NCBI RefSeq assembly: GCF_023101765.2
Contig: NC_064220.1
Coordinates: 6,510,001-6,574,000, forward strand
Direction of reading: 5' to 3'
Origin: Spodoptera frugiperda
Lineage: Eukaryota > Arthropoda > Insecta > Lepidoptera > Noctuidae
Length of the DNA: 64,000 nucleotides
Both the position numbers and the translations under genes were made by a program. Positions 21,801-33,004 of this stretch are shown here, in pieces (position 1 is the first letter of the stretch; each line of letters starts with the position of its first letter). The notes beneath the pieces are model-generated. The model saw only the letters and a list, made by a program, of their open reading frames with translations. It did no database searches and had not been told where the DNA came from.

Positions 21801-22179
21801 CTAGTTTCTGCCAGAAGCTTCGCCCGCGTTCCTGTGAGATAAAAAGTAACCTAACACTCAAGTTGTCGATTGCACGGTAGGTACGGTGACTAGGCAACTG
21901 GCTGCCGTACAACGGGTAGCGGGTTTCATTCCCGCACGGAGCAACGCTTTGTGTGATTCATAAATTGTTGTTTTGGGTCTGGATGTCATTTGTATGTTTG
22001 TAAACACACTCACGACACAGGAGACAATCCAAGCGAGGGGCAACGTTTTCTAAAAAATAATACAAGTCAACTCATACCCTGTCTTCATATTTCATCAAAA
22101 TCCGTTCAGTAGTTTCAGCGTGATTGACGGACACACATTCAAACAAAGAAACAATAACATTTATAATATTAAATGTGAT
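21801..22179 (-). mobile_element. Lep1-type Helitron split by a SINE
   Basis: CTAGTTTCTGCCAGAAGC and GCCCGCGTTCCTGTGAGAT on the left; AACTCATACCCTGTCTTC, CGTTCAGTAGTTTCAGCGTG and TTATAATATTAAATGTGA on the right. Joining the halves restores the order seen without interruption at 41009-41175. The SINE at 21864-22062 fills the gap. Confidence 0.7.
21864..22062 (+). mobile_element. tRNA-derived SINE (family A)
   Basis: GGTACGGTGACTAGGCAAC fits a pol III A-box and AGCGGGTTTCATTCCC a damaged B-box. The body has GCAACGCTTTGTGTGATTC, TGTTGTTTTGGGTCTGG and ACACTCACGACACAGGAG, and it ends in CAACGTTTTCTAAAAAATAA. CAAGT on both sides (21859, 22063) may be the target duplication. Confidence 0.78.
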
Positions 22180-22594
22180 TTACACGTAAAAAATGAATTT
22201 ATTCCATCACTATTACATATTTATATTTTATTTAGAAGAACTAAAAAGATCGCAGTCCTATTCATATAGCAGAAAAGATACATAAAAACATACGTAATAC
22301 ATTTTCAGCTGTATTGTAAAAGAGATACGGTTTACATTACAAAGACTATGTATTGTAAGAGTACTAACAATACAATTTTCTAAGATAACATGTCCCTTTG
22401 TGTGTGAGATATACCAAATTAAGTAATTGAAATCATTTTCAGTTGAAAAATCTTTTGTACAAATAAATAGTAGATATTATTACGTGTTTTTTTTTTTCAC
22501 AAAGACTAACACTGTTTGGTCTGGAATTGTGACATACTCTTGTTATTATATTAACATGGCACTCATTAACATATCTGATGAAAAGTGGGTGTTA
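22180..22594. other. no gene recognised
   Basis: AT-rich unassigned sequence with a T9-10 run near 22490. Confidence 0.35.
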
Positions 22595-22777
22595 TCCTAC
22601 TAATATTATAAATGCCAAACGTTTGTATCGTTTTTTGTTTGTTTGTTACTTCTTCACGTCAAAACGGCTGAAGGGATCGAGATGAAATTTGTAACAGGGT
22701 TAGATTATGGTCTGGAATAATACATAGGCTACTTTTTAACAAACGGGAACTCGGTCGAAGCCGCTGGCATAAGTTAG
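22595..22777 (+). mobile_element. Lep1-type non-autonomous Helitron
   Basis: Starts TCCTACTAATATTATAAATG after an A and ends AAGTTAG before a T, close to the CTAG|T rule. The body GTCAAAACGGCTGAAGGGAT and GAGATGAAATTTGTAACAGG is the typical middle of this family. About 183 bp. Confidence 0.72.
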
Positions 22778-22824
22778 TAATTGATAAACGAAAGTTTGAT
22801 ATTCAATATGTGAACTTCTGTCAT

Positions 22825-22990
22825 CGTATCGTGTAGCGGGTTCGATTCTAGAACCGAGCAACTCTTTGTGTGATCCACAAATTGCTGTTCCGGGTCTACG
22901 TATCATATGTATGTGAACTTGTATGTTTGTAAACGCACCCACGACACAGGATAAAAGCCTAGTGTAAGGCAACGTTATTTTTTTTTAAAG
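22825..22990 (+). mobile_element. SINE A, 5'-truncated
   Basis: GTAGCGGGTTCGATTCTAGA (B-box), GCAACTCTTTGTGTGATCC, AAACGCACCCACGACACAGG and GGCAACGTTATT then a T-run. The A-box part is lost or diverged. Confidence 0.72.
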
Positions 22991-23219
22991 ATGGGTGAAA
23001 TATTACGTTGACGTCATTGTTCGTTCCTTATAATAAATTCTTATAGAGCCCAAGGTCGCTCCGAAAAAAACATTGCTCCAATATTGATTGGCTGCCTGAT
23101 TGATAGACGATTCGAAGCCCAGTCTATGCTCTAAGCTTTATTGTAATCGTTTTACATAAATTACATCAAGGCTAGGCAAAAACCTTGTTCCTAGACAGTG
23201 ATCCCAATTAATCTTTTGA

Positions 23220-23345
23220 AGATCTTAGTTTTTACCGACTTCACAAAAAGGAGGAGGTACTATGTTCGGCTGTTTGGATTTTTTTTTTAATTTATGTTTG
23301 TTCATCGAATACTCCGTCAATTGTCGACCGATTTTCAAAATCCTT
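23220..23345 (+). repeat. interspersed repeat H (copy 1)
   Basis: TTTTTACCGACTTCACAAAA then GGAGGAGGTACTATGTTCGG; the same opening occurs at 33225. A shorter TTTTAACCGACTTTTTTAG is at 23646. Widespread type in moths; class not determined. Confidence 0.45.
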
Positions 23346-23699
23346 TTTTTGTTCGAAAGTAGATAGTTCTGAGGTGGTCCCATTGTCACCAAGTTAGGAT
23401 CTGATGATGGGATCTTAGAGAAATCGAGGGAACTCCTCAAATATTATAGGGAATTATATAGTGATTTTGGTACATTTATCTAGAATTGAAGCATTTACAG
23501 TCAAAAAGTAACCTTTGAAGAGGTGGAACTGATGAAGAAGACCAGAAATGGCCAATGGAACTTCATACTCACATAGAAATCACAATAAAGTTAATAAGTG
23601 ATTGTGACAATACAAATAAATAAAGTAGTTATTGAGATAGAGAATTTTAACCGACTTTTTTAGTTGCGATATTGAGTATCGCAACTGATTTTATGCTAC

Positions 23700-24190
23700 G
23701 AGGCTGCCATTATCATTAACAATGTCTGTGTAGTTTTTTGCGAGGGGTTTGCCGTAATCTTCACTTTAAGCAGGTGGGTTAAAGATTTCAGTCCTTGGCC
23801 CTTAACCTAGCTAGGCTTCGCCTATTTTTTACCGGGCACCCATGCAGCCCCCCTGCACACCGAGTTATCACGGCGGCGAAAACAATCGCGTCACCATGGT
23901 GTCCGTAAGCTACCAAAGTAAATACCATAGAGAAACCAAAGTCTCAAGACCTCTAAGTACTGGCGTCCGAGCTGATCGCGCCGACAGATTGCTCAACCAA
24001 GCGGACACCAGGTAACTAACTCTATAGAGCTGTATACATTTTGTTGGTAGCGGCGACTGGTTGCGCCACCATGGTGTCCTTGCCCTAAAGGTTCAGGTTT
24101 ATCAGAGAGCGCTGCCGTCAGGTCTAAGTCAATCATTTAGTCTTTCAATTAGTTCTTGTGGTACCTGCGTGAAGATACATCAAATCCCTA
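23700..24190. repeat. GC-richer unassigned block with a duplicated palindrome
   Basis: CACCATGGTGTCC occurs at 23892 and 24067 in similar settings (GCGTCACCATGG and GCGCCACCATGG). The block also has CTAGCTAGGCTTCGCC and GGTTCAGGTTTATCAGAG (24089). It is richer in G+C than its surroundings and may be the remnant of a transposon. No open frame of note. Confidence 0.35.
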
Positions 24191-24727
24191 ACCTCTAAAA
24201 CGCATTAGTAATTTCTGTAGTTAGTATCCAGTTAGTTAGTAACAACTGAAAAATGTATTACCTATATTATTATCTGTTGTCACTATACTAGAAAGAAAGA
24301 TCTAATATCCAGTTACGTAGTTACATTACCCTAGTTTTAGACACTCTTTGACCTTTAGTTTTTGTGCTATATTCCTTTTATCGTGATAACTGTCAGCAAA
24401 AAACGCTTTGGTACAAATGTTTATCTTAACGGTTGAATATTTTATGTCGCGCTACTCAAAAAGACTTACGTTTTTCTTTGAAATATAATAAAAATTACTT
24501 TTTTAACATAACAATATATTGTTGTTTTAAGGATTTCAAGTCTTGTTTCGTTGCTTCGTTTCGATTTTCTAAATTCCCGTTTTGTGAGTAGGAGAAACTT
24601 TAATGAGTATGGGAGTCCTATTAAAATAAAGCCATACATGCCAATCAGAAGGGTCAATAGTAATAATAAAAAAAATATAGAAAAGGAAGTTCTGAGTAAT
24701 TTTTTGTGTTCACATACAAAATGGATT
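24191..24727. other. no gene recognised
   Basis: AT-rich. Overlapping frames on both strands (24466-24657 minus, 24551-24844 plus) have no domain; the latter runs into an R1-type tail. Confidence 0.3.
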
Positions 24728-24845
24728 TATCCAGTGATTTCTCCCGCCTTGGATGAGGTGAGAGTTTCTGGTTTTTACCACCCTACTCCTGCTTTGAACC
24801 GGAGCGGAGGCCGGAGGATCTGTGAAGTTATCTGCAGCTTCTGAA
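24728..24845 (-). mobile_element. R1-type 3' tail, internally deleted
   Basis: TTCTCCCGCCTTGGATGAGG then TTTTTACCACCCTACTCCTG and TTGAACCGGAGC. The usual TGTCAGACTCTTACTGAC block is lost. Confidence 0.65.
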
Positions 24846-25310
24846 TCTCTGAGTCCTGATAACTCTATTTTTAAGTTAAGTCATAATTTATTTAAATAAA
24901 ATATCCCTAAAAATTCTTGAATAAACAAAAACAAGTACAAGACTTTCTTGAATAAAATCTTCAAACTACCTTCTTAGGTCTTAAAAACAGACTCTTCGCT
25001 TTACATAAACTTATTTTTAACCTCCAAGGTCACCATTTAATGCGTAAAACTTGCAAAACTTAAGTCACTAGGTTTCTTGTTGTGGCTTAGCAAAAATACT
25101 GTCTAGCTAGGCTAGCCTAGATTATTTTTAATTAGGTATTTTAAAGGACAAAAGCACTAACTAACGCTATTTACATAAAAACTGGAATATTCTGGTTTTA
25201 AGCCTTTTGTTTTGAGTTTTAAAGTAAACGAGACAAAGTTTTTATTTACATAAAGTTGTCGTCTAAAATCTTTGTTAGGATAGAAATAAGAAAATTGCCG
25301 TGTTTTCGGT
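24846..25310. other. no gene recognised
   Basis: AT-rich unassigned sequence. Confidence 0.35.
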
Positions 25311-25385
25311 TGAGAAGGTAACTCAACTAGTTTCAAGCCATGCTGGGGGTTCATAGCGTTGCGTCAGTTCAACACTCGCCTGACG
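25311..25385 (-). repeat. MITE D scrap
   Basis: GGTAACTCAACTAGTTTCAA and GCCATGCTGGGGGTTCAT correspond to the end of MITE D, followed by GACGAAAGTTGC. Confidence 0.45.
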
Positions 25386-25884
25386 AAAGTTGCATAATAT
25401 ATTGTTTCACATAATCCATCCATTGCATTGTTTACATTTATACTGTATAAACTGAAATAGTACCTTTAAATGTTGAATTAACACAAATAAACTAACTGTA
25501 ATGGACTATCTACTTATTAAGAATAAGTAACACCAAAAACAAACGCAATCTCCTAAAAAAAAACTCACAAATGCATTTGTTTGCAACACAATAACAAAAA
25601 CGTTGATTTTAACACAATTTCAACACATGCACCGCCCTTTACTTTGCACACATGTGCAACATCTGTTTACCCGAAACTGTCTCAAAGCTAAGAATGGGCG
25701 AGTCCATGACACTGGGCAAGTCCACATTTAGAATGCAGTTAGTAAAACACTCTGATTAATTAGTCTTAGGGCTTGTCCTGACGAATGTGTTGTGGTTTTT
25801 AGGACTAAGGCATAAGGAGTGGGCTTTTTAAGGTGGAATATTACTTTTACACTTATAGATTACAAAAAGACTAGAAAAAACTAA
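25386..25884. other. no gene recognised
   Basis: AT-rich unassigned sequence. Confidence 0.35.
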
Positions 25885-26155
25885 ACTACACATTTGGCGC
25901 AGTCTGGGCAACAGAGATTTGACTGTAGTACGGAACAGGGAACCTTAAAGAGTCATCAGATCGCCACAGTTGGGGCCCGGTAGGGCTGATGCCCGATACG
26001 GAACGGCGGGAATCCTGACTGTTTGCCGGGACTTCGGCTCGAAGAGAAGTAGGGGCGATGTGGTTTTTACTCAGTAAGAACCTGACACTCCCTCTCACTT
26101 CACTAAAGTAGGGAGAAGTAAAGTTATTTGGATGATTTTCACCCTTTAAAAAAAG
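25885..26155 (+). mobile_element. R1-type 3' tail, plus orientation, one of the longest
   Basis: AGTTGGGGCCCGGTAGGGCT, CTTCGGCTCGAAGAGAAGTA, TTACTCAGTAAGAACCTGAC and GGATGATTTTCACCC then AAAAAAA. It is opposite in direction to the copy at 657-1419 and keeps about 270 bp. Confidence 0.78.
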
Positions 26156-26440
26156 GAGTCACAAATTGTTAATGTGGGTGTCAAGTTTATGTCAACTTCT
26201 GTGTTTCACGACACGGGAAGAAATCACAATATAAGTTTTTTTAAAGGCAAAAAAGATCGTTATAATGATTTCCTCATAACTTATACGAAAGTCAAGTTAT
26301 TTTTAATATTATAACAAACCTAAATGTATTTCTAAAAATATATCTCGTAGCAGTATTAAAAGCGATTCTAGGAAGCAGCCCGCACAAGTTCAAAAATATA
26401 ACATAAGTTACGTTTCCAAGAACACTTAACACATATAAAA
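26156..26440. other. no gene recognised
   Basis: AT-rich unassigned sequence. Confidence 0.35.
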
Positions 26441-26844
26441 TGTGATAGGGGTGGGACTTCTAACCCGTTAAGGCTGAGTACTACATCTAATTTTATCGAC
26501 AAAAAAAATAATATGGGGGGTTGAACCCCTAATTGAAAATATTGAAAAATAGTGATTTTTTCGGTACAAATAATTCACAAATGATTTTTTTTTCTCACCA
26601 AAACATTATCAAACATATAAAAAAAGTAATGAATTAGTTAGCCAAGGTTATTAGCCACCGTTTGTCGTTTTTTTTTTGTTTCTACGACGCATACAACCTT
26701 TGATATCAAAAAAAGTAAAAAAAATATTAAAATAGCCATAATTTTTAGGGGGAGGGGATTCGACCTCTTCGACCCCCGACTTTTGTTGTTAAAATTAGAT
26801 GTAGAACTCAGCCTTAACGGGTTAGAAGTCTCACCCCTATCACA
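26441..26844. mobile_element. 404-bp foldback element with TGTGATAGGGGTG ends
   Basis: TGTGATAGGGGTGGGACTTC at 26441 pairs with GAAGTCTCACCCCTATCACA ending at 26844. The arms continue through TAACCCGTTAAGGCTGAGT and ACATCTAATTTTA. The centre is AT-rich, with GGGGTTGAACCCC (a small palindrome) and a CGACCTCTTCGACCCCC stretch. No coding frame. Confidence 0.75.
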
Positions 26845-26964
26845 TTGTATTATTTTTTGTCAAAACATTTCTATGAAACCAGATGATTTTACTAGTCTTT
26901 TCACAGTTCTTATCTAAGCGAACAAAAATAGCTATAAAAAATATTCTAGTTTTTCCTCACTTTT

Positions 26965-27292
26965 TTATGGCATAAGTCGGTAAACAAGCAGACGGATCAC
27001 CTGATGGTAAGCAATCGCCGTCGCCCATGGACACTTGAAACACCAGAGGCGTTACAAGTGCGTTGCCGGGCTTTTAGGGGTTAGGAATTTAAGGGTTGTT
27101 GGGGAATCGGGGATTGGGAACATTGGGAAGGGGGTAGGTAATTGGGCCTCCGGTAACCTCGCTCACACAACGAAACACAACGCAAGCGTTGTTTCACATA
27201 GGTTTTCTGTGAAACTGTGGTATCACTCCGATCGAGCCGGCCCATTCTTGCCGAAGCATGGCTCTCCCACACTTTATGCTTGCCACGTTGAA
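26965..27292 (-). repeat. interspersed repeat C, full length
   Basis: From TTTTTATGGCATAAGTCGG through GCAATCGCCGTCGCCCATGG, CAAGTGCGTTGCCGGGC and AACGCAAGCGTTGTTTC to GAAGCATGGCTCTCCCACAC. The embedded palindrome AACGCAAGCGTT is present in most copies. Confidence 0.8.
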
Positions 27293-27371
27293 TGATTAGC
27301 CTCAAGCTCAATAGCTGAGCCGTTTAGGTTTCGACGTAAGACAATTAATGTTTAGGGAACAGAGAGTTAAG

Positions 27372-28104
27372 TGACTTATTCGTCAACTCGGCCGCAATAA
27401 ACTCGTCCGCGAGGTCGAGTCGGGAAATTTAAACATTAATTATTTTTTTATTGTGCATCTCGGCCGTAGGAACATTCACTATGCGGTCGAGTCGACCCTG
27501 CTAATTCTTGTATTCGTCAACTCGACCGACATTGAAAATATGAGGCATGATTGTACAGTGATTAACAAAAGCGTTTCGTTTTTAATTATTTTTTTCTTCT
27601 TCTATGGGAATATTATATAATATATAATAACTTAAAATAAGAATTCAGGACAGATAAAAATATGTTTTTAAATCAGGCATTGCTCAGTTGATTATTAGGT
27701 TTATTTCATTCCATAGATAAAAATTCCAAGTTGCGAGAGAGAGACAAAACTATTCTAACTAATCAGGATACATGTAAGATTAATTTAAATGCTACATTTT
27801 ACAAAACTAAAGGGTGATTGTAATGAAACATCTTCAATGTTTGAGTTAGCACAGCACGCATTTTAATCGGCCTAACAAAATAAATCTTTCCATGATATGC
27901 CTTAAACATTTTCTACTCAAATGTACATTTTGTACTCGGTCGAGATGACGAATAATAAAAAATCACAAAAATTAACCGGGTCGACTCGACCGCATAGTGA
28001 ATGTTCCTACGGTCGAGATGCACAATGAAATAATAGGTAGATTTAAATCTTCCCAACTCGACCACGCGGTCGAGTTTATTGCGGCCGAGTTGACGAATAA
28101 GTCA
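27372..28104. mobile_element. 733-bp inverted-repeat element rich in GGTCGAG motifs
   Basis: TGACTTATTCGTCAACTCGG at 27372 is mirrored by CCGAGTTGACGAATAAGTCA ending at 28104, with GTTAAG on both outer sides (27366-27371 and 28105-28110), a 6-bp duplication. Each arm carries several GGTCGAG or CTCGACC words, including the shared TAGTGAATGTTCCTACGG stretch. The arms are about 170 bp and the middle about 380 bp is AT-rich and non-coding. Superfamily not clear from the ends. Confidence 0.75.
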
Positions 28105-28110
28105 GTTAAG

Positions 28111-28519
28111 TTACCTAAGAAAAGCAGGGTCCTCCGACCTCATACATACTCAAAAATAATACTGGCAACTCGCTTCTCGCTTACACCTTACTACACTCCC
28201 CATTGTTTACCTACATCTCAGTTTAGCCGAGACGCGGAGACTTATCTCCGCAATGAATTATCCACACAAATATATCTTGCTATGGACAGCTATTACTAAC
28301 ATCGATTACTTACACTACCATTGTTATTGGACATGTCGCTGACTTTTTCTTACTGATTGATTGGTTATAATGTGCAACTGTCCTGCTTGAGGTTGGGGGT
28401 TCTATCTTGGAATAGGATTCCAGAGAAATTATTTATATAGGAGTTTTCCTAATCTCCAATACTCAAATCCTTAACCTTAAAATGCCGACAACGCATTTGT
28501 AATTCCTCTAGTGATGCGG
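28111..28519. other. no gene recognised; small repeat C scrap
   Basis: An open frame (27997-28299 plus) begins inside the preceding element and has no domain. TGCCGACAACGCATTTGTAA near 28483 is a scrap of repeat C. Confidence 0.35.
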
Positions 28520-28722
28520 GTGTTCGTTTCGTTTGGTCGATATCGATCGATATATCGCATACTCGAGTTGCGCATCTTCCTCACACAGCTACATAGCTTA
28601 ATATCAGTGGAAATGATCACATAGTTTCACAGCTTAGCTATTACATCTTCATAGCATAGCTACATAAGTACATAGCACATGTATGGTGGCAAAGAGCCCT
28701 GAAACACCTCTCTTTTTACATC
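28520..28722 (+). repeat. MITE I (right half)
   Basis: CGCATACTCGAGTTGCGCAT, TCAGTGGAAATGATCACATA, CACAGCTTAGCTATTACATC and GTATGGTGGCAAAGAGCCC match the right half of the complete element at 51012-51393. Confidence 0.7.
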
Positions 28723-29154
28723 GAAAGTTATTGAAACGGTTTTAATAAAAAGTACGTTTTGGAATACTCGAATGTCTGACATGACATTATGACAAAACGT
28801 ATTGAGTAATACATACACGTATTTGGATCTAAGTATGTTTATATTCTTGGAAAATACTCCCAGGTGTCCTACTGTGACTCGATTACTTCGTTATGTTACC
28901 CAATTGACGAGACACAAACATTTCTTTGTAACTAATTTTGATGTAAATAAATACTCAGAATGCTATATAAGTACGGTACATTTTTAAAGATACATAACTC
29001 AACAAAATTGTTTCTTATTGCAAAATGTGTATAAGACTGTGTTATTTTAGAACAATCATTTACATTACTATAAATTAAGTCTTTGGTAAAATAAAAGACT
29101 GACCACTCCTAGTAATTTTGAAACGTTTTCTTTTCAAGAAAAAAACATACTCCG
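28723..29154. other. no gene recognised
   Basis: AT-rich unassigned sequence. Confidence 0.35.
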
Positions 29155-29250
29155 TTTTAAAAGGCCGGCAATGCACCTGTGACTCCTCTGGAGTTGCAGG
29201 TGTCCACGGGTGGCGCTGACCGCTTACCATCAGATGACCCGTCTGATGAC
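29155..29250 (+). repeat. repeat C, 3' part
   Basis: AAAGGCCGGCAATGCACCTG, GGTGTCCACGGGTGGCGC and TACCATCAGATGACCCGTC. Confidence 0.65.
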
Positions 29251-30892
29251 TCTATTCCATTGCCTCCTATTCCACAAAAAAAGCCTAACAACAAAAAATA
29301 TACCAAACCCGGGCAACCAGAAATCTAAAGAAATACCCAAATTATTTTTAATCTATTATATCACAAAAGCCAAGAAAGGACAGGACGTCTATTCCACAGT
29401 AAACCCGTCCATGGAATATCCATGGTTTCTCCACCATGGGGTAAATATTATCCCATGACAGTGATGAATCTCCCATACGAACGAAACAACTGCCATCCCT
29501 CCTAAGAACTCCACTCTGAAGTAATTTTGATTTATTTTTGCTTGTAACACTAATATATGATTGTTTCGCTGTCTATTTAATGTTTATGATGTTGTATGTA
29601 TGGATTTATGTTGTTATGTATGTAAGGAAGTGCTTAGAAATATATATAAGTATGTTTATACTAAAATATCCACTTTGGTTCATCATTGTATTCAGATCGA
29701 TATACAATGCTGTTTTGAAAATACGTTCGACCATTGAACGGAAATAAATCAATCAAATAAATGTTTGTCTTTCAAAAACTCTGAAATAGCTGTACAGATA
29801 AGAATAAATTCGAGTCCATCCCACATTTTAAACGAAATATAAACCATTCTCAACATTTTTCAACAATCCACCGTCCAAGCCCAACTTACGTACCAAATTC
29901 CCAGCGTACAATTTTATTTTGTCAACGCATTTCCATTTTACTAACAAACGAGCTAAATTTATGCCCCAACTCCTGAACACGCGGCAGGTACTTTAGCCTA
30001 CTAAAACAGTGACCAAACTCCACAACACACTTGAAATTTTAAACCTAATTCAGTGTTACTGGCCACTCCAAAAGGCCAGTTGGTATACTGTGATTGTTTA
30101 CACTGTGGCGTTAATATTTTATGCCTCCGTAGGATGGAACGGGCTAAGTTTACTTAATGTGTTTTTCGGAATTACCTGCATACATATTCGGTACTTCTAC
30201 TTGCCCTACTTACTAGCTTTTCATGTTATTTCTCTCGTAGATTTTACATTTTAGTTTGGAGAATTTCAAAGTGTCATATGGTTTTTTTTTCTAACAAAGG
30301 AATCTTTTCCGTGGTGTATTGAGGTATTCCTATATTCTGCAATATAGGATCATCTCCATTGGCATCTATCATATTACATAGATTATAAATAAGAGTGGGT
30401 ACTTCTGTTAAGTCAGTAGACAATCACATTACTAATACCTGTATGATTTTACGTGATGTAATATATTCACATATCGGATTCTCATCAGTCAGAGTGACAA
30501 AGAGGAGTCCTTCTGCCAATCATAAATCAACCCACTTATAAAACAAAAACAAAACTATTTCTATCCTTTACTTACCCCATCTAATAGAAAAGGACATCTA
30601 AAGAGAACAATACTAAATAACTATTACAATTCGAATGCAAGGCCGGTGGTGTATAGAATCACAGAATCGTAAATACAAACAAACTAGCTTTAGTTTGTAA
30701 ACTCCAGCCTTTATTTGCTACTTCACAGTTTGGTTCTGATAGAAAAACTTTTTATTTTTCTCTCACCGAAACAAATAAGCCACTTATTGTTTACGATCTA
30801 GTGGATTATTTGGGGATCTTTTTACTACTAAAGATTTCTGATCATGCCTGTCTAAAGTGTGCCACTAATACAGTAGATAAAATAATAGTGAT
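29251..30892. other. no gene recognised
   Basis: About 1.6 kb. It contains a palindromic phrase CCATGGAATATCCATGG at 29409. Short frames at 29210-29458, 29538-29747 and 30009-30254 (plus) are AT-driven and show no known domain. No matched repeat until 30893. Confidence 0.35.
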
Positions 30893-30955
30893 GATGACGG
30901 GGTATGAAAATTAAAAATCTATTTAGTCCGTCAGTTAGGTAAAGAAAATGTGATT
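30893..30955 (+). repeat. interspersed repeat J (copy 1)
   Basis: GATGATGACGGGGTATGAAA and TTAGTCCGTCAGTTAGGTAA, shared with 34410-34470 in the same orientation. Confidence 0.45.
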
Positions 30956-31124
30956 TTTTATTTTATCAAATAAGATAACAATACTTGGAAAATTCTACGA
31001 TAAAATTTCAAATTCTCCATAGAAATACAGTCTGGAATTTTACCCGGTCTTCTACAATGGACTCCTCCAATAACTGGAAAACGTGGCTGTCTCTCATAAG
31101 CTATCACCTTTTCCCATTCATTTA

Positions 31125-31332
31125 GCGACTGCACGGTTGGCGCGGTGGCTGGGCAACTGGCTGCCATGCAACGGGTAGCGGGTTCGATTCCCGCACGGAG
31201 CAACTCTTTGTGTGATCCACAAATTGTTGTTTCGGGTCTGGATGTCATGTGTATGTGAAATTGTATGTTTGTAAACGCACCCACGACACAGGAGAAAATC
31301 CTAATGTGGGGCAACGTTTATTTAAAAAAAAG
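31125..31332 (+). mobile_element. tRNA-derived SINE (family A), best copy
   Basis: A-box GGCGCGGTGGCTGGGCAAC, B-box AGCGGGTTCGATTCCCGC, then ACGGAGCAACTCTTTGTGTG, TTGTTGTTTCGGGTCTGG, GTTTGTAAACGCACCCACGA and GGGGCAACGTTTATTT ending in an A-run. The two boxes are intact, so pol III could still transcribe it. It does not fold as a complete tRNA and is not a tRNA gene. Confidence 0.85.
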
Positions 31333-31690
31333 AAACCAGGAAAGCAGGATGTTTCAATACATTTGGGTTTTTACAACGAATTCCTAGCTCTCTTTGATAT
31401 TGCTTCTTCCATTTTCCAACAAGGTTGTAATGAAATAGGCGTTTCTGTCCTTTAGTCTGTGCCCATGGGACTTTATAGAAGATATCGGAAAGTGACAAAT
31501 TACTGGGGAAAGACATAAATAATAGGATTTGTGCCGCCTTGACGGTACATGAAAATTGTGTATTGATTCCCTTGGAAATTATTCAGCGATAGGTTCCTTT
31601 TGTATAGTTGTATTTTGTATGTTCGTGAGTTAACTTCTTTGTATGGTACACAAAGGGAAATGTTTTTAAATGTATCTTCCATACAAGGAT
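31333..31690. other. no gene recognised
   Basis: Short overlapping frames on both strands without domains. Confidence 0.3.
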
Positions 31691-31800
31691 ATACCCGTGT
31701 CGTGTGTGCGTTTACAAACATACAAATTCACATACATATCATACTTAAACATACAACAATTTTTACATCACAAAAAGAGTTTTTATGTGAGAAAGACACT
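31691..31800 (-). repeat. SINE A, decayed, minus orientation
   Basis: CCGTGTCGTGTGTGCGTTTA and CAAACATACAAATTCACATAC are the reverse complement of the SINE A body, followed by AACAATTTTTACATCACAAA. Confidence 0.55.
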
Positions 31801-32500
31801 GCGCCAGCTTCCCAGCCATTACACCAAACTTATAGTCCCAATTTGTATCATATTATTGTAGAGTATTTAGAAAATATTAGAAATGGTTAAGTCTTCATGA
31901 ACAGAACCAAAATGTAAAAGCCATCGCACACATAAACGGTACGTCTCCGGCACGGCGTTCTTTTTGCTTTGGGAACAAAATAAAAAGGCTGTAAGCGAGC
32001 TGCCAGAATTAGTTCCTCGTGGACTGCGTGCTTAAGCTCTATTGTATCGACATAAGATTTAATGTTCAAATTTAAATGACAAGTTAATACGTGGATGCCT
32101 TTAAATGTGATATATCCTTATCACTCAACCATTAACTGAATCAAGATCTATTCGTATTTACTTTATGTATATCATGTGTATACTTCCACACGATCAATAT
32201 TATAATAGTTTCGTAACCAAGGATATCCGCAAGCCTACGAATGTGTATCGTGCTGGGAAGCGAACACGCATACATGATTAGTTATGTTAGCATCTGCTCA
32301 AATATTCCGTCGGAATATCGAATATTCCTTTTGTTTATAAGTTTATTATCACAGGGTATTTGGCAACGGAGGTCGGAAGATCCATTTCTAGCAATACTTT
32401 GTTTTGAAGCATCATCGTTACTATTGTGATCAGCCATAAGACGGCCACTGTTGAACGTGTATACCTTAATCGTCTGCGTCAAAAATCAATGATTTTTTTG
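31801..32500. other. no gene recognised
   Basis: Unassigned. AAGACGGCCACTGTTGAACG near 32438 resembles a moth repeat scrap. Confidence 0.3.
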
Positions 32501-32606
32501 TATGAAATAGGGGGCAAACGAGCAGACGAATGGTAAAAGAGTACCTGATAGTAAGCAATCAGCGCCGCCCATAGACACCCGCGACACCAAAGGTGCAGGT
32601 GCATGT
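32501..32606 (-). repeat. repeat C, 3' part
   Basis: GGGCAAACGAGCAGACGAAT, GTAAGCAATCAGCGCCGCCC and GACACCCGCGACACCAAAGG. Confidence 0.65.
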
Positions 32607-33004
32607 ATTTTGATTTCAAATGAGAGTAGATTTTAGGGAACCCTCTTCATGACCATTCACCAATATCGTTCTTGTTTTTGGGGAAAGCTCTTCGAAAATT
32701 CTTGTGCAATTACAATTTCCCTCATGATCCGCGAAGGTGACCGTTTTCAATCAGGCGACCCCCAACGATGACCGATTTTAGTAAGGTAAGTGCTAGACTG
32801 ATAGAAAATCTTAATCTGAAAACAGTAACCCTTCTGTGTGTGCCTTTATAAGCAATGTGTAAATTACAGTCAATATTCGGCCTCATAAAGCAGTGTAGCG
32901 TATATGTAATCAGAAACATAATATTATTTACTCGTCTTTGATGAATATTCCCTTAGTTTCTGTATTATTTCTGTACTTTCTAGTTTATTTTGTATCTAAC
33001 TAAT
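32607..33004. other. no gene recognised
   Basis: Unassigned. Confidence 0.3.

Noticed and set aside
29538..30254. Hydrophobic frames as membrane proteins
   Set aside because: The composition follows from AT-rich DNA; there is no start context, homology or continuation.
31125..31332. tRNA gene, because of intact A- and B-boxes
   Set aside because: The sequence between and around the boxes cannot form a full cloverleaf, it continues into a SINE body with an A-run, and other copies are scattered.
32736..32790. 31-nt exon bounded by TTTTCAATCAG and GTAAGTGC
   Set aside because: The pyrimidine tract is weak and the segment is too short to be convincing without transcript data.
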